Source: Streptomyces zingiberis
Lineage (GTDB): Bacteria > Actinomycetota > Actinomycetes > Streptomycetales > Streptomycetaceae
Assembly: GCF_012034935.1 (NCBI RefSeq)
Contig: NZ_JAATEN010000004.1
Location: forward strand, 186,001 to 250,000
DNA: 64,000 nucleotides
Reading direction: 5' to 3'
How positions within the stretch are numbered: position 1 is the first letter of the stretch; every line of letters starts with the position of its first letter. Made by a program: the position numbers and the translations under genes. Below the pieces are notes generated by a model. That model made no database searches. It saw only the letters and a program-made list of their open reading frames with translations, and was not told the origin of the DNA. Positions 10,154 through 18,758 of the stretch are shown here, piece after piece.

Positions 10154-11006
10154 CCCACCGGGCCCGGCCACGGCACCCCCGCGGGCCCGCATCCGGGCGA
10201 ACGCGCTGACCGGAACCGGTCCGTCACCGCGACACCGCGTCACCGCCGCCGGCCGGCCCCCGCCGCCCGGCGGGCACCGGATCTCCCGCCGGCCTCCGGG
10301 GCCGCGGGGCGGGACCCCCGTCCTGCGGCCCCGTCGGGCGCCGGCTTCGTCGGGCTGTCGCTCGTTCCGGTCCCGGCCGGGGAGTACACCGCCGGGATCT
10401 GGGCCACCGACGGCACCGACACCCAGACCCCCCCGATACTGATCGGCGTCCGGGAGGGGTGCTGACCCCAGCCGGCCGTAGGTGAGCCGTGGTGCCGGGA
10501 AACCCGGCCCGGTCGCCGCACGTCGACCGGGCCGGGCCGTCGCCCCTCCCGGGAGCGCCCGCATCCGTGGACCGGCCGAGGTGGTCACGGTGCCGGTGGT
10601 GGCCGCCGACACCGCCGGGGAAGTGATGCCCGCGGCGGCTCCGGCGACGGCGCAAGCCACGAGGGCAGCTGTCCGGAAGGCGCGTGGGCGTCCCCCCGAT
10701 TCCGGGTGGGCGCGGCGCCCAGGCCGACCGCGGTGGCGAAGACGAGAAAGGTGAGACCCCCGCCGTCGCCGTCGCGCCGGGACGACCTGGGGTGGCGAAC
10801 CTGTCGGACCACACCCATGAAACGGGCACGCCGGCCGTGTGGCCGATGGCGGCCCCGCGGCGGTTACCGGAGAGTCATATTCCGCGGTCCGCTGCCGGTG
10901 GTGGCTGCGCCGGGCTGTCGCCCGGTGACGTCTGCGCCCGTCGGGCCGGCGCAGCACCGTGGCCGTGTCCGGCTTCGGGGACGGCGTGGCCGGTGCCGCC
11001 GCCTCG
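10154..11006. other. region with likely decayed coding fragments
   Basis: No intact gene. Besides the plus-strand fragment listed separately (10322-10465), the reverse strand at about 10687-10560 reads RTAALVACAVAGAAAG then ITSPAVSAATTGTVTT, a typical Sec signal peptide with a good cleavage site. It lacks a start codon and has no sensible continuation. The two fragments converge, as expected for broken genes. Confidence 0.35.
10322..10465 (+). pseudogene. C-terminal fragment of an unidentified protein
   Basis: A 47-codon frame ending at TGA 10463-10465 reads AGFVGLSLVPVPAGEYTAG followed by IWATDGTDTQTPPILIGVREGC. It has a natural amino-acid mix, almost exclusive G/C third positions and a clean stop, but no start codon or upstream domain. 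I cannot name the family. It may be the remnant of a gene whose 5' part was lost. Confidence 0.3.
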
Positions 11007-11552
11007 TCACGCGTGCGGGGCCGTCGCCGGCCGGCTCAGCAGGGCGAACGCGGCGATGGAGGCCGCGTCGGTGATCTCGCCCGCCCGGATCAGGGCCCAC
11101 CACCCGTCCGGGTCGACCCGGCATTGCCGCATGTCGGCCTCGGTCGGTTCACGCTCGGGCTCGCCGGCCTCCAGGTCCTCGGCCAGGAACACGTGGCAGC
11201 TCTGGCTGGCGTATCCGTAGGCGACATGGAGCCGTCCGAGGCTCGTGACGCGTCCGGCCCGCAGTCCCGTCTCCTCACGCAGTTCGCTGCGGGCCAGTTC
11301 ACCCGGGTCCGTGGTGGGGCGCCCGTCCGGCCAGGAGCCTTGAGGGAACTCCCAGAACCGGCCGCCGGCCGGGTAGCGGTACTGCTGCACCAGGTGGAGC
11401 AGATTCCCCTGGCGGGGGATGACCAAGGCGTAGTCCGGCTTGTCCACCACCCCGTACACGCCCAGGTGACCATTGCTGTGCCGGACGTCGTCCTCCCGCA
11501 CGGTCATCCACGCGTTGCGGTACACCTCGCGGGATCGCAGGGGTTCGATCAC
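11007..11552 (-). CDS. NUDIX hydrolase
   Basis: About 181 residues from GTG 11552-11550; an ATG at 11606-11604 would add a Arg/Pro-rich leader that looks non-native. The NUDIX box is visible as PQGSWPDGRPTTDPGELARS followed by ELREETGLRAG, keeping the core EL.EETG metal-binding glutamates. The preceding LVQQYRYPAGGRFWEFPQG is typical of ADP-ribose pyrophosphatase-like members, which cleave nucleoside diphosphates linked to another group. The C terminus has an acidic EADMRQCRVDPDGWWALI helix. No operon partner; it ends beside a decayed region. Confidence 0.85.
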   Translation of the reverse strand: MIEPLRSREVYRNAWMTVREDDVRHSNGHLGVYGVVDKPDYALVIPRQGNLLHLVQQYRYPAGGRFWEFPQGSWPDGRPTTDPGELARSELREETGLRAGRVTSLGRLHVAYGYASQSCHVFLAEDLEAGEPEREPTEADMRQCRVDPDGWWALIRAGEITDAASIAAFALLSRPATAPHA

Positions 11553-11798
11553 CGGGCCACCGCCGGGAGGTCGTCGGCGCGGCCTTCGCCGCTGCCGCGT
11601 GCGCACGTTCCGCCGGAGGGGCCGGGGACGGTGAGCGGCCCGGTGGGCCGGGCCCTGACGGGGTCCTGGTGGCGACCATGGGGGTGGATGGCGTCGGCTC
11701 CTTCGTGATGCCGGTGGCTCGGTCGGCGGTTCCGCGAGGGTGATTCTCCGTCACCGGGGTCGTGCGGGCACGCCCATGACGGCGCCGGTGACCGTGGT

Positions 11799-11819
11799 CC
11801 GGACGCGGGATCCGTCCGG
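11799..11819 (-). terminator. possible terminator hairpin of the cyclitol operon A
   Basis: Arms CCGGACG (11799-11805) and CGTCCGG (11813-11819) form a 7-bp stem with a 7-nt loop, 28 nt beyond the stop of the cyclase gene. No clear T-run follows, as is common for Streptomyces terminators. Confidence 0.35.
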
Positions 11820-11846
11820 GAGCGCGCTCGGGGAGGTCCCGGACGG

Positions 11847-13079
11847 CTACCGGTCCCTGACGGCCTGTTCACCGCTCGCCTTCGGCAGCCGTGCGTCACC
11901 CAGCTCTTGCTGCACGGCGACGGCAGCTTGGAGCTCCCCTGGTGTGACATCGTTGACGAAGGTCACATCACCGATCCCGACCGGCAGGGGCAGCCGCTGC
12001 AGGCCGTCCCGGTGGCGCACGGTGTCCTGGAGGGCGTTCACCAGCACCTCCGGGTCGAGTATCGGGTGCCAGCTCGGCAGCTCCAGCAGGGACATCACCG
12101 CGAAGATCCGGTCGCGCTCCGCTTCGGTGAGCAGGCCGCGGCGCCACGCGATGACGGTGGTGAGCGCCATGTCCACACAGACGGCTTCGCCGTGCAGGAG
12201 CTCGGGCAGAGCGCGCATCTCCACCGTGGGGCTGAAGGTGTGCCCGTAGTCGACGCAGCGCTCGAGTGTGGCCTCCCACAGATTGGGCTGCAATTCATCG
12301 AGCATTCCGTGGATCGCGGAGTGCAGCACCGACCGTGCGGCCCGGTCGCCCGCTGCCGATACTCCCTGGAACTTCTCGTCCAGCAGGGTGGGACCGTACT
12401 CCTCGAGGGAGCCGAAAAGCGCGCGGTCCTTGATCAGGGCGATCTTCAGGATCTCGGCGAGGCCGTTGCCGATGTGGCGCCGGTCCAGGGTGCCCAGGAA
12501 CTGGCGGTCCAGGAGCGTGAGGTCCGCGGGCGTGTAGGTGCCCAGCCGGTTCTTGTGGCCGTTGAAGTTCACGCCCGTCTTGACACCGACACCGGCGTCC
12601 ACCAGCCCGATCAGGGTGGTGGGAACCCTCACGAACGGGGCGCCCCGGCGGTACAGGCTCGCGGCCAGCCCGACGATGTCCATCAGCACGCCACCGCCGA
12701 TGACGATGAGCGGCTCCTTGCGGCGTGCCACGCCGAAGGTGTCGAGCTCGCTCACGATGCGTGTCGCCGTGTCCAGGTTCTTGAGCGTTTCGTTCGCTTC
12801 CACCACCATGATCGAGTAGTCGAAGCCGTGGAATTCGAAGTAGGACCGGATGCGATCCCCGTGCATTAATTCGACATTTCTGTCCACGACGATGAAGCGG
12901 CGCGCCCTGTCGCTGGTTCCCGCGCCCTGCTCCAGGAGGTCGGTGCACTCGGGCCGGAAGATTCCGTCCCGGAGCCGGACCTCATAACTGATCTGTTTCT
13001 GGGCGCGCACCAGCCATTCCTGTGAGTGGTCCTTGAAGTAGAGGCCCGAAGAGGTGTCGGTCAGGCTGTTACCGGTCAT
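11847..13079 (-). CDS. sedoheptulose 7-phosphate cyclase, 2-epi-5-epi-valiolone synthase type (ValA/AcbC family)
   Basis: A 410-residue member of the dehydroquinate-synthase superfamily. It has the NAD-binding GGGVLMD (128-134), then PTTLIGLVDAGVGVKTG with NFNGHKNRLG (about 153-180). DHQ synthase has DSS.GGKT at this point, so the sequence here is the cyclitol-cyclase signature. Zinc-ligand regions GLAEILK, LHGEAV and DYGHTFSP follow. It should convert sedoheptulose 7-phosphate to 2-epi-5-epi-valiolone, the committed step to valienamine-type aminocyclitols. Codon 71 is TTA (12869-12867). Its start overlaps the epimerase stop by 4 nt; it is the last gene of operon A. Confidence 0.93.
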   Translation of the reverse strand: MTGNSLTDTSSGLYFKDHSQEWLVRAQKQISYEVRLRDGIFRPECTDLLEQGAGTSDRARRFIVVDRNVELMHGDRIRSYFEFHGFDYSIMVVEANETLKNLDTATRIVSELDTFGVARRKEPLIVIGGGVLMDIVGLAASLYRRGAPFVRVPTTLIGLVDAGVGVKTGVNFNGHKNRLGTYTPADLTLLDRQFLGTLDRRHIGNGLAEILKIALIKDRALFGSLEEYGPTLLDEKFQGVSAAGDRAARSVLHSAIHGMLDELQPNLWEATLERCVDYGHTFSPTVEMRALPELLHGEAVCVDMALTTVIAWRRGLLTEAERDRIFAVMSLLELPSWHPILDPEVLVNALQDTVRHRDGLQRLPLPVGIGDVTFVNDVTPGELQAAVAVQQELGDARLPKASGEQAVRDR

Positions 13080-13885
13080 TCCCCGTTCTCCTTCTGTTCT
13101 GTCCTGCCGAGTGACGCTGTTCGTTGCCGCGCCCAGCGCAGATCGGCGAGCAACCGGGCGCGATCCCCGTCGCGGTAGTCGTTCTCCAGGACCGCGGCCC
13201 GGACCGGGACCCCGTGGTCGCGCAGCGCGCGGAGGGTGTCGTCGAGCCGGCCGGTACCGGTGCCCAGGGGTGGGCCGGCGCCGGTGGCCGGGGGGCCTTC
13301 CTTGAGGTGTATCTGGTCGGCCAGGACGTCGCTCAGCTCGGCGACGAGCACGTCACATGCCAGTCCGGCCGTGACCGGGTTGAACGTGTCGAGCAGGACG
13401 CGGAACGCCGGCGAGGCGACCCGTCGGACGAGCGTGCGCGCCTGCTCGCCGGTGAGTACGTTCTCACTCGCCACGAGGAGGCCCCGGGCCTCGGCTTCCG
13501 CGGCGGCCCAGGCCAGCACCTCGGCGGTGTGTTCCAGGGCGGCCGGTCCGTCGATGCCGCTGCGACGGAAGCTGGGCACGAACGCGAGCGGCACGGCGAG
13601 CGCGTGAGCGGTGTCCAGGAGGCGTTCCAGGACCGGGCGCGCCGCCGGTGACATCAAGCCGACATCGTTGAGGTGGTTCCCCCCGACCGCGAGCAGCCGC
13701 ACGCCGGTGCACTCCGCAGCCGCGCGTATCGCGTCGAGGCGGCCGGGCCCGTCGAGCCACTCGCCCCGCCCGGGGCCGCCGAGATCCAGTTGCAGGCCGT
13801 CGGCTCCGACGGTCCGGGCCAGGTGCAGCGCCTCGGCCCCGGAGACGGGGAGCCGCCATTCGGCCAGGCCCACCTGGCAGTTCAT
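13076..13885 (-). CDS. TIM-barrel sugar phosphate isomerase/epimerase, likely cyclitol epimerase
   Basis: A 269-residue protein from ATG 13885-13883, coupled by ATGA overlaps to both neighbours. It has the AP-endonuclease-2-like barrel pattern: [41 protein letters not shown] (metal-ligand Glu), FRVLLDTFNPV (Asp), DQIHLKEGPP (His) and VLENDY (Glu). These are the metal-binding positions of xylose-isomerase-like epimerases. In acarbose and validamycin pathways 2-epi-5-epi-valiolone (or its 7-phosphate) is epimerised at C-2. This is the only epimerase-type gene in the cluster and the best candidate for that step. Confidence 0.85.
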   Translation of the reverse strand: MNCQVGLAEWRLPVSGAEALHLARTVGADGLQLDLGGPGRGEWLDGPGRLDAIRAAAECTGVRLLAVGGNHLNDVGLMSPAARPVLERLLDTAHALAVPLAFVPSFRRSGIDGPAALEHTAEVLAWAAAEAEARGLLVASENVLTGEQARTLVRRVASPAFRVLLDTFNPVTAGLACDVLVAELSDVLADQIHLKEGPPATGAGPPLGTGTGRLDDTLRALRDHGVPVRAAVLENDYRDGDRARLLADLRWARQRTASLGRTEQKENGE

Positions 13886-14643
13886 GACCCCACCGGCCGG
13901 TTCTGGGAGACCGGTGCCGAGCCGTACGCCGACCACCACCGCCCGTCGTCACCCACCACCAGGCTCTCGCCGTGGTACTTCTCTCCGGCCGTCACGGCCA
14001 GTTCGCGGGCCACCGCGTCGAAGGCGGAGGGCTTCATGTAGGAGGTGTAGTCGAAGTCGTCAGGTCGCCGGCTGCGGATGCCCGGGCTGTCCACCATGCC
14101 GGCGGGCAGCACCTGCACGACGCGCACCTGTGAGCTGTCCTCCTCCTGGGCGACGGAGTCCAGCAGCGTCTTCGACGCCGCTTTCGTGGCGGCGTAGCCG
14201 GCTCTCCCCGGACCGGCGTTGAAGGCGACCTCGGACGAGACGCCGAGGAAGAGCCCCGGCGCGGCGGCGCGCAGTGACGGCAGGGCCGCCGCCAGGGTGA
14301 GCCACAGACCTGTGGTGTTGACGGCCAGCTGGTCCAGCCACTCCTGCTCGGTCACGTCGCTGAGCGGGGCCCGCCCGGCGCCGTAGTGAACGGAGGCGAA
14401 ACACACCGCGTGGAGGGGGCCCTGCGCGAGATCACGCAGTCGCGAGCGTGCCTGTTGCCGCTGTGTGAGGTCGAGTCCTTCCCAGCACAGCGCTTCGGAG
14501 CCCGGACCGGCGGGGCGGCTGCGGCTGCAGACGGTCACCTCGGCGCCCGCGGCGGCCCAGGCGTCGGCGATGCCGCGGCCGATGCCCGTCGAGCCGCCGA
14601 CCACGAGGGCGCGGTGGCCGGCGAGCGGTGTGTCGTTCCTCAT
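13882..14643 (-). CDS. short-chain dehydrogenase/reductase (SDR), cyclitol oxidoreductase
   Basis: A 253-residue classical SDR. The cofactor motif GGSTGIGRGIA is at about 16-26, with VCSRSRP after beta-2 (arginine favouring NADP(H)). The active site has SSEVAFNAGPGRAGYAATKAASK, containing the YxxxK pair. The C terminus GESLVVGDDGRWWSAYG is normal for the family. It should reduce or oxidise a cyclitol keto group, analogous to the AcbN/ValN-type reductions. It overlaps the neighbouring genes by 4 nt at both ends. Confidence 0.88.
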   Translation of the reverse strand: MRNDTPLAGHRALVVGGSTGIGRGIADAWAAAGAEVTVCSRSRPAGPGSEALCWEGLDLTQRQQARSRLRDLAQGPLHAVCFASVHYGAGRAPLSDVTEQEWLDQLAVNTTGLWLTLAAALPSLRAAAPGLFLGVSSEVAFNAGPGRAGYAATKAASKTLLDSVAQEEDSSQVRVVQVLPAGMVDSPGIRSRRPDDFDYTSYMKPSAFDAVARELAVTAGEKYHGESLVVGDDGRWWSAYGSAPVSQNRPVGS

Positions 14644-15737
14644 GTCTGCTCCCTGTCGTTGACGCGCACGCCGAGTTTGACGAGCCGCCGGCCGTCGATG
14701 ACGCGGTGACGTGAGCCCGCCAGGGTTCGCATGACGCGGGCCGCGCCGGCGAGATCGGTGTCGTGCGTGATGAGGTCCCGGTAGTGCTCCGGGTCGCGGG
14801 CGAGTTCCGCGGCGGCGTCGAGGAGATGCCCGTTGGCCACGCCCCGGTGCCCGAACAGGCGCACACCTTGTGCGGTGGTGGTGATGCTGGCGGGGTCGGG
14901 AATGCCACCGCAGTTGGCCGCGCGGAGGGCGGTGAGGTCGAGTCCGGGCAACGACGGCGTGCTCGCTCCCGGGGGCAGTCCACCGACGATGTCCACGGCG
15001 AGGCCGGGCCCGGCAACGGCGAGCACCGCCTCCAACGCGGCCACGGTGGCGTCCCGGGGCGTGGCCACCAGCGCTGTGACCGGAGCGTCCCACCGGGCGG
15101 TGGCCAGTTCCCCGGCACCGAGCAGCAGATCGGCGTGGTGTGGCCCCGCCCGGCTGAAGGCCCTGCCGTCCGGGGTGTGGTGGACCAGCGCCACCCGCAC
15201 GTCCTCGCCCAGCCAGCGACAGGCGGCACGGACGGCGAGGTGCCCGACCGTGCCGTCCCCGACGACCAGCAGGGTGCGGGGGGCGAAGGCGCGCAGCTCC
15301 GTCAGCGCGTAGCGGACGACTGCGAGCGGCTCCAGCAGGGGTGCCAGGCTGACGTCCGTGGCCGCGGGGAGCGGCAGGACCATGCCGCCGGCGAGCGCCG
15401 CGGCCGGCAGCAGCGTGCGTTCCTGCAACAGTCCCTCGACGTTGTGCCCCAGCAGGAAACCCGGGTCCGTCGGATGGGTCGGGTTGACGGCGACCAAGGT
15501 GCCCGGCGCGCACCAGTCGGGTACGCCCGCGCCGGCCGTCACCACGCGGGCGATCCCCTCGTGGCCGATCACCGGGGAGGGGTCGTCGCGCAGGCCGCGC
15601 AGCATCTGGATGTCGGTGCCGCACAACCCCGCGTACAGCGTCGCGATGCTCAGCTCCCCGGGCCCCGGCGTCGCGGTGGGCCGGGTGCCGACGGCGACGG
15701 TGGTGCTCGTCCGGATGATCGCGCGGTGCCCGGTCAT
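14640..15737 (-). CDS. zinc-dependent medium-chain dehydrogenase
   Basis: A 365-residue MDR protein. The catalytic-zinc region reads YAGLCGTDIQML (Cys, Asp) and VIGHEGIARV (His, Glu). The Rossmann segment is LLVVGDGTVGHLAVRAACRWLG. The four-cysteine structural zinc site is not evident, as in several sugar or cyclitol dehydrogenases. AcbL in the acarbose pathway is a comparable dehydrogenase acting on valiolone phosphates, which makes cyclitol oxidation or reduction the likely role. Coupled by ATGA overlaps to the SDR and ROK genes. Confidence 0.85.
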   Translation of the reverse strand: MTGHRAIIRTSTTVAVGTRPTATPGPGELSIATLYAGLCGTDIQMLRGLRDDPSPVIGHEGIARVVTAGAGVPDWCAPGTLVAVNPTHPTDPGFLLGHNVEGLLQERTLLPAAALAGGMVLPLPAATDVSLAPLLEPLAVVRYALTELRAFAPRTLLVVGDGTVGHLAVRAACRWLGEDVRVALVHHTPDGRAFSRAGPHHADLLLGAGELATARWDAPVTALVATPRDATVAALEAVLAVAGPGLAVDIVGGLPPGASTPSLPGLDLTALRAANCGGIPDPASITTTAQGVRLFGHRGVANGHLLDAAAELARDPEHYRDLITHDTDLAGAARVMRTLAGSRHRVIDGRRLVKLGVRVNDREQT

Positions 15738-16768
15738 GCCGCCTCCCCGGCCAGCGCGGCGAGCCCGGCGCCGATGAGTCCGTCCGCCTGGCCCGGGCCG
15801 CAGACGACGATGCGCTCGCGTACCCAGCCGGGATCCCGTGTGCTGGTGAGGTACAGGCCGGAACGGTCCAGGTGCCTCAGGAGCGCGTCGCGGTAGTGGT
15901 CACCGAGGCCCGCCGCGACACCTCCGGTGAAGGCGGCGAGGCCGATCTGCGGATCAAGGCACAGGGCGACGCGCAGGACGTCGGCCACCGGGCCGGTCGC
16001 CGCGTCGAGCAGCCGGGTCGCCAGCGGGTCGTCTTCGTCCAGCGCTTCCGCCAGCGCCGTCTCGAACTCCGTTCCGGAGGCGAGCCGAGCGCCGATCCGG
16101 GAAGCGTTCCACGGCCCGGGCGCGCGGTCCCGCATGACGCCGCTGAGCCGGCGGATACCCGGCCCGGAGGAGAACGCCGCCACATGCCCCGGCTCGCCGC
16201 AGTCGCAGCGCAGGTCGACCGGGAGGCCGTCGAGGACGACGGAGGCGGGCAGGTGACCGATCTCGCCTTGCAGACCGCATCCGTCGAGGGGGATCTCACC
16301 GGTGCGCCGGTCGATGCTGCGGCAGGCGATTCCGGTGCTGATCGTGGTGAGCAGGATCTTGCACCGGTCAGGTGCGGTCCGCGATTCCGCCAGGTGCAGC
16401 AAGGCCGCGGTGACGTCGTTGACGACGTGCCACCGCACGTCGGGCCGGGCCGAACGCAGGGCGGCGAGCAGGTCGAAGGGCTGGGTGTGCGCGCCCCACA
16501 GGGGAGCGGAGGCGTAAACGGTCCCGGTGCGGTGGTCGAGCGCCGCACCGAAGGAGACCCCGGCGACGCCCCCGCGGGGAACCGGCCGGGCCACGGCCCG
16601 CACCAGTGCCGACTGCAATGCGTCGACGGCGGCGTCCGGCCGGCGGGTCCGGCTCGGCGACGGGCTGCGCCGCACCTGCCCCAGCCCGCGCTCCGGTGAC
16701 CAGTCGGCCCAGCGCAGATGCGTTCCTCCGATGTCGAAGACGGTGATGGAAGGTCGGGTCGTGTCCAA
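15734..16768 (-). CDS. ROK family kinase, probable C7-cyclitol kinase
   Basis: A 344-residue ROK protein. The phosphate-binding loop FDIGGTHLRWADW is at the N terminus. LQGEIGHLPASVV supplies the catalytic-region Glu and zinc His. The zinc motif is LRCDCGEPGHVAAFSSGPG, with His where most ROK proteins have the third Cys. VVNDVTAALLHLAE contains the catalytic Asp region. AcbM and ValC are ROK-type kinases that phosphorylate valiolone or valienone at O-7, so this gene is expected to phosphorylate the cyclitol. A second ROK kinase lies in operon C. Confidence 0.87.
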   Translation of the reverse strand: MDTTRPSITVFDIGGTHLRWADWSPERGLGQVRRSPSPSRTRRPDAAVDALQSALVRAVARPVPRGGVAGVSFGAALDHRTGTVYASAPLWGAHTQPFDLLAALRSARPDVRWHVVNDVTAALLHLAESRTAPDRCKILLTTISTGIACRSIDRRTGEIPLDGCGLQGEIGHLPASVVLDGLPVDLRCDCGEPGHVAAFSSGPGIRRLSGVMRDRAPGPWNASRIGARLASGTEFETALAEALDEDDPLATRLLDAATGPVADVLRVALCLDPQIGLAAFTGGVAAGLGDHYRDALLRHLDRSGLYLTSTRDPGWVRERIVVCGPGQADGLIGAGLAALAGEAA

Positions 16769-16798
16769 CGCGTGATCCCCCGGTGGCGATGGTGATGG

Positions 16799-17980
16799 TT
16801 ACTGACTGGGGCGGCCGTCTCCGTCAGCTGTCCGAAGCAGGAGAGCCGCGAGACTCACCGCCAGGGAGACCACGACCAGGGAGCCGATCGCGGTGCGCAG
16901 CTGGGTGAACTCGGCGACCTGTCCGACGACCACGGGACCGAGCAGCAGCCCGGCATAGCCGATGGAGGCGGTGAGGCCGATGACGGCCCCGCGGCGTTCG
17001 GCCGGGGCGTTCCGGCCGGCCACGCTGTACACGGTGGGGGCCGCCGCCGAGATGGCCAGGCCGGTGACGGCGAATCCGGCCAGCGCGACCAGAGGCCGCT
17101 GCGACGAGGCGACGACCAGCACCCCCAGCGCGGACACGAGCCCCGACAGCAGCAGCACGACACGGTCGGACCACCGCGTGGACAGCCAGTGGCCGGCGAG
17201 CCTGCCCAGCGCCATCGAGCCGGCGAACACCCCCGGTGCGAGGCCCGCCAGGCTGGGTGAGGCACCGACCCCGTCCACCAGGAACACGGCACTCCACTGC
17301 TGGACCCCGCTCTCCACCAGCATGGCCAGCGCGGCGAGCAGACCGAACCCGAGGACGACCGCGTTGATCCTGCGGCGGCCGGCCGGCTTGTCCGGCGTGT
17401 GCGCGCGGCCCAAGCGCGGTGGCACCCTTCCGCGGAGCGCCCATCCGCCCGCGATGGTGACGACGGCCAGCCCGGCGAGCGGCCAGGTGACCGATATCCC
17501 GACGGCATGGGTGACGCCGGTGGTCACGGTGCCGGCCAGCAGGCCCACGCTGAACAGGGCATGGGCCCGGTTGAGCACCCGCCCGCCCGTCTCGGCCTCG
17601 ACCGTCGCGGCCAGACTGTTGATCACGACATCGCAGCAGCCCGATCCGAATCCGAAGAACAGGAGCGTCACGACCAGGGTGGTCATGGACGTGGCCAGCG
17701 TCGGCAACGAGGCCACCGCGGCGAACAGGAACAGCGATCCGAGTACCACCGGCCTTCCGTAACGGTCCAGCAGCCGGCCGGTCAGAAACATCGCGGGCGC
17801 CGCCGCGAGGCCCACACACGCGAGCGCGGTGCCGAGTTCACCGTCGGAGACACCGGTGTTGCTCTTGATCTCCGGCAGCGCCGCGGCGTACAGGCCCCAC
17901 AGCAGTCCGAACGCGCCGAAGCCCAGGAAGACCGTGCTGCCTCGCAGCCTGGTCGCGCCGGTCACAGCGGTGTTTTCCAT
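16799..17980 (-). CDS. MFS transporter (sugar/drug exporter-like)
   Basis: A 393-residue major facilitator protein from ATG 17980-17978 with about twelve membrane segments. It carries GLYAAALPEIKSNTGVSDGELG after segment 1 and the loop motif GRLLDRYGRPVVL. GSGCCDVVINSLAATVEAETG resembles the fucose/bacilysin-exporter-like family often found in natural-product clusters. It lies 30 nt upstream of the ROK gene and 10 nt downstream of the SDR, inside operon A. Export of the finished pseudo-sugar, and hence self-protection, is the likely role. The HAD/GT20 operon contains a similar but distinct MFS protein. Confidence 0.85.
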   Translation of the reverse strand: MENTAVTGATRLRGSTVFLGFGAFGLLWGLYAAALPEIKSNTGVSDGELGTALACVGLAAAPAMFLTGRLLDRYGRPVVLGSLFLFAAVASLPTLATSMTTLVVTLLFFGFGSGCCDVVINSLAATVEAETGGRVLNRAHALFSVGLLAGTVTTGVTHAVGISVTWPLAGLAVVTIAGGWALRGRVPPRLGRAHTPDKPAGRRRINAVVLGFGLLAALAMLVESGVQQWSAVFLVDGVGASPSLAGLAPGVFAGSMALGRLAGHWLSTRWSDRVVLLLSGLVSALGVLVVASSQRPLVALAGFAVTGLAISAAAPTVYSVAGRNAPAERRGAVIGLTASIGYAGLLLGPVVVGQVAEFTQLRTAIGSLVVVSLAVSLAALLLRTADGDGRPSQ

Positions 17981-17990
17981 GCGGCTCCTC

Positions 17991-18758
17991 TCAACGGGCT
18001 GCGCGCACAAGGGCCGCGCCGCCGTCCACGTTGACGGCCTGGCCGGTGATGTGCGCCGCTGCCGGCGAGCACAGGAACGAGACGGCCTGGGCGACGTCGT
18101 CCGCCGTCTGCTCACGATCGGTCGGTGTCGCGCCGGTGACCTGCCGGAGCGGCACCCGGTCGCGCACCACTTCCTCGAACTCGGCCCGGTCGACCAACTG
18201 CCACTGCCGGCTCCAGACGAACCCGGGACGGACCAGGTTGACCCTGATGCCGCGCTCGGCCAGGAGCGTGGCCAGTGAGTGATTCCAGTGCTCCAGGGCT
18301 GCCTTGGCGGCCCCATAGGCGGGCGAGACGATCCACGGCATGGTGGCGGCGATGGAGCTGACGTTGCAGATCGCGGCGCCCGGCACCAGCCGTCCGGCGA
18401 GGAGCCTGGTGACCCGGTAGACGCCGGAGAGGTTGAGGTCGATGATGTCGTCCCACACCTTCGGCGGCGGCCAGGCCACGTCCTCGATGGGCTCCACCGG
18501 TGGCTGCCGTTCCCCGCCGAGGACGTTGACCAGCACGGCGACTTCTCCGGGGACGGCCTCGGCCAGGGTGGCCAGCCCCTCGTCGGTGCGCAGGTCGCAG
18601 CAGAGCGGTTCCGCTCCGCCGGGTAAGCCGGGTAAGGAGGTCACCGGCTCCGCCAGGTCGACGGCGACCACGCGGGAGACGACGTTCCCGGCGAGCAGGG
18701 AGCGGACCACGGCACGGCCGATTCCCCCGTTGGCGGCGGTGACGACGGCGACACTCAT
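17991..18758 (-). CDS. short-chain dehydrogenase/reductase (second SDR of the cluster)
   Basis: A 255-residue classical SDR. VVTAANGGIGRAVVRSLL (cofactor loop) is followed by Asp in VVAVDLAEP, which favours NAD(H). The active site is NVSSIAATMPWIVSPAYGAAKAALEHW (Ser, Tyr, Lys), and the C terminus is AAAHITGQAVNVDGGAALV. Codons 42 and 45 are both TTA (18635-18633 and 18626-18624), exceptional in this genome. Its start overlaps the GT4 stop by 4 nt. It should act on a cyclitol or sugar ketone. Confidence 0.88.
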   Translation of the reverse strand: MSVAVVTAANGGIGRAVVRSLLAGNVVSRVVAVDLAEPVTSLPGLPGGAEPLCCDLRTDEGLATLAEAVPGEVAVLVNVLGGERQPPVEPIEDVAWPPPKVWDDIIDLNLSGVYRVTRLLAGRLVPGAAICNVSSIAATMPWIVSPAYGAAKAALEHWNHSLATLLAERGIRVNLVRPGFVWSRQWQLVDRAEFEEVVRDRVPLRQVTGATPTDREQTADDVAQAVSFLCSPAAAHITGQAVNVDGGAALVRAAR

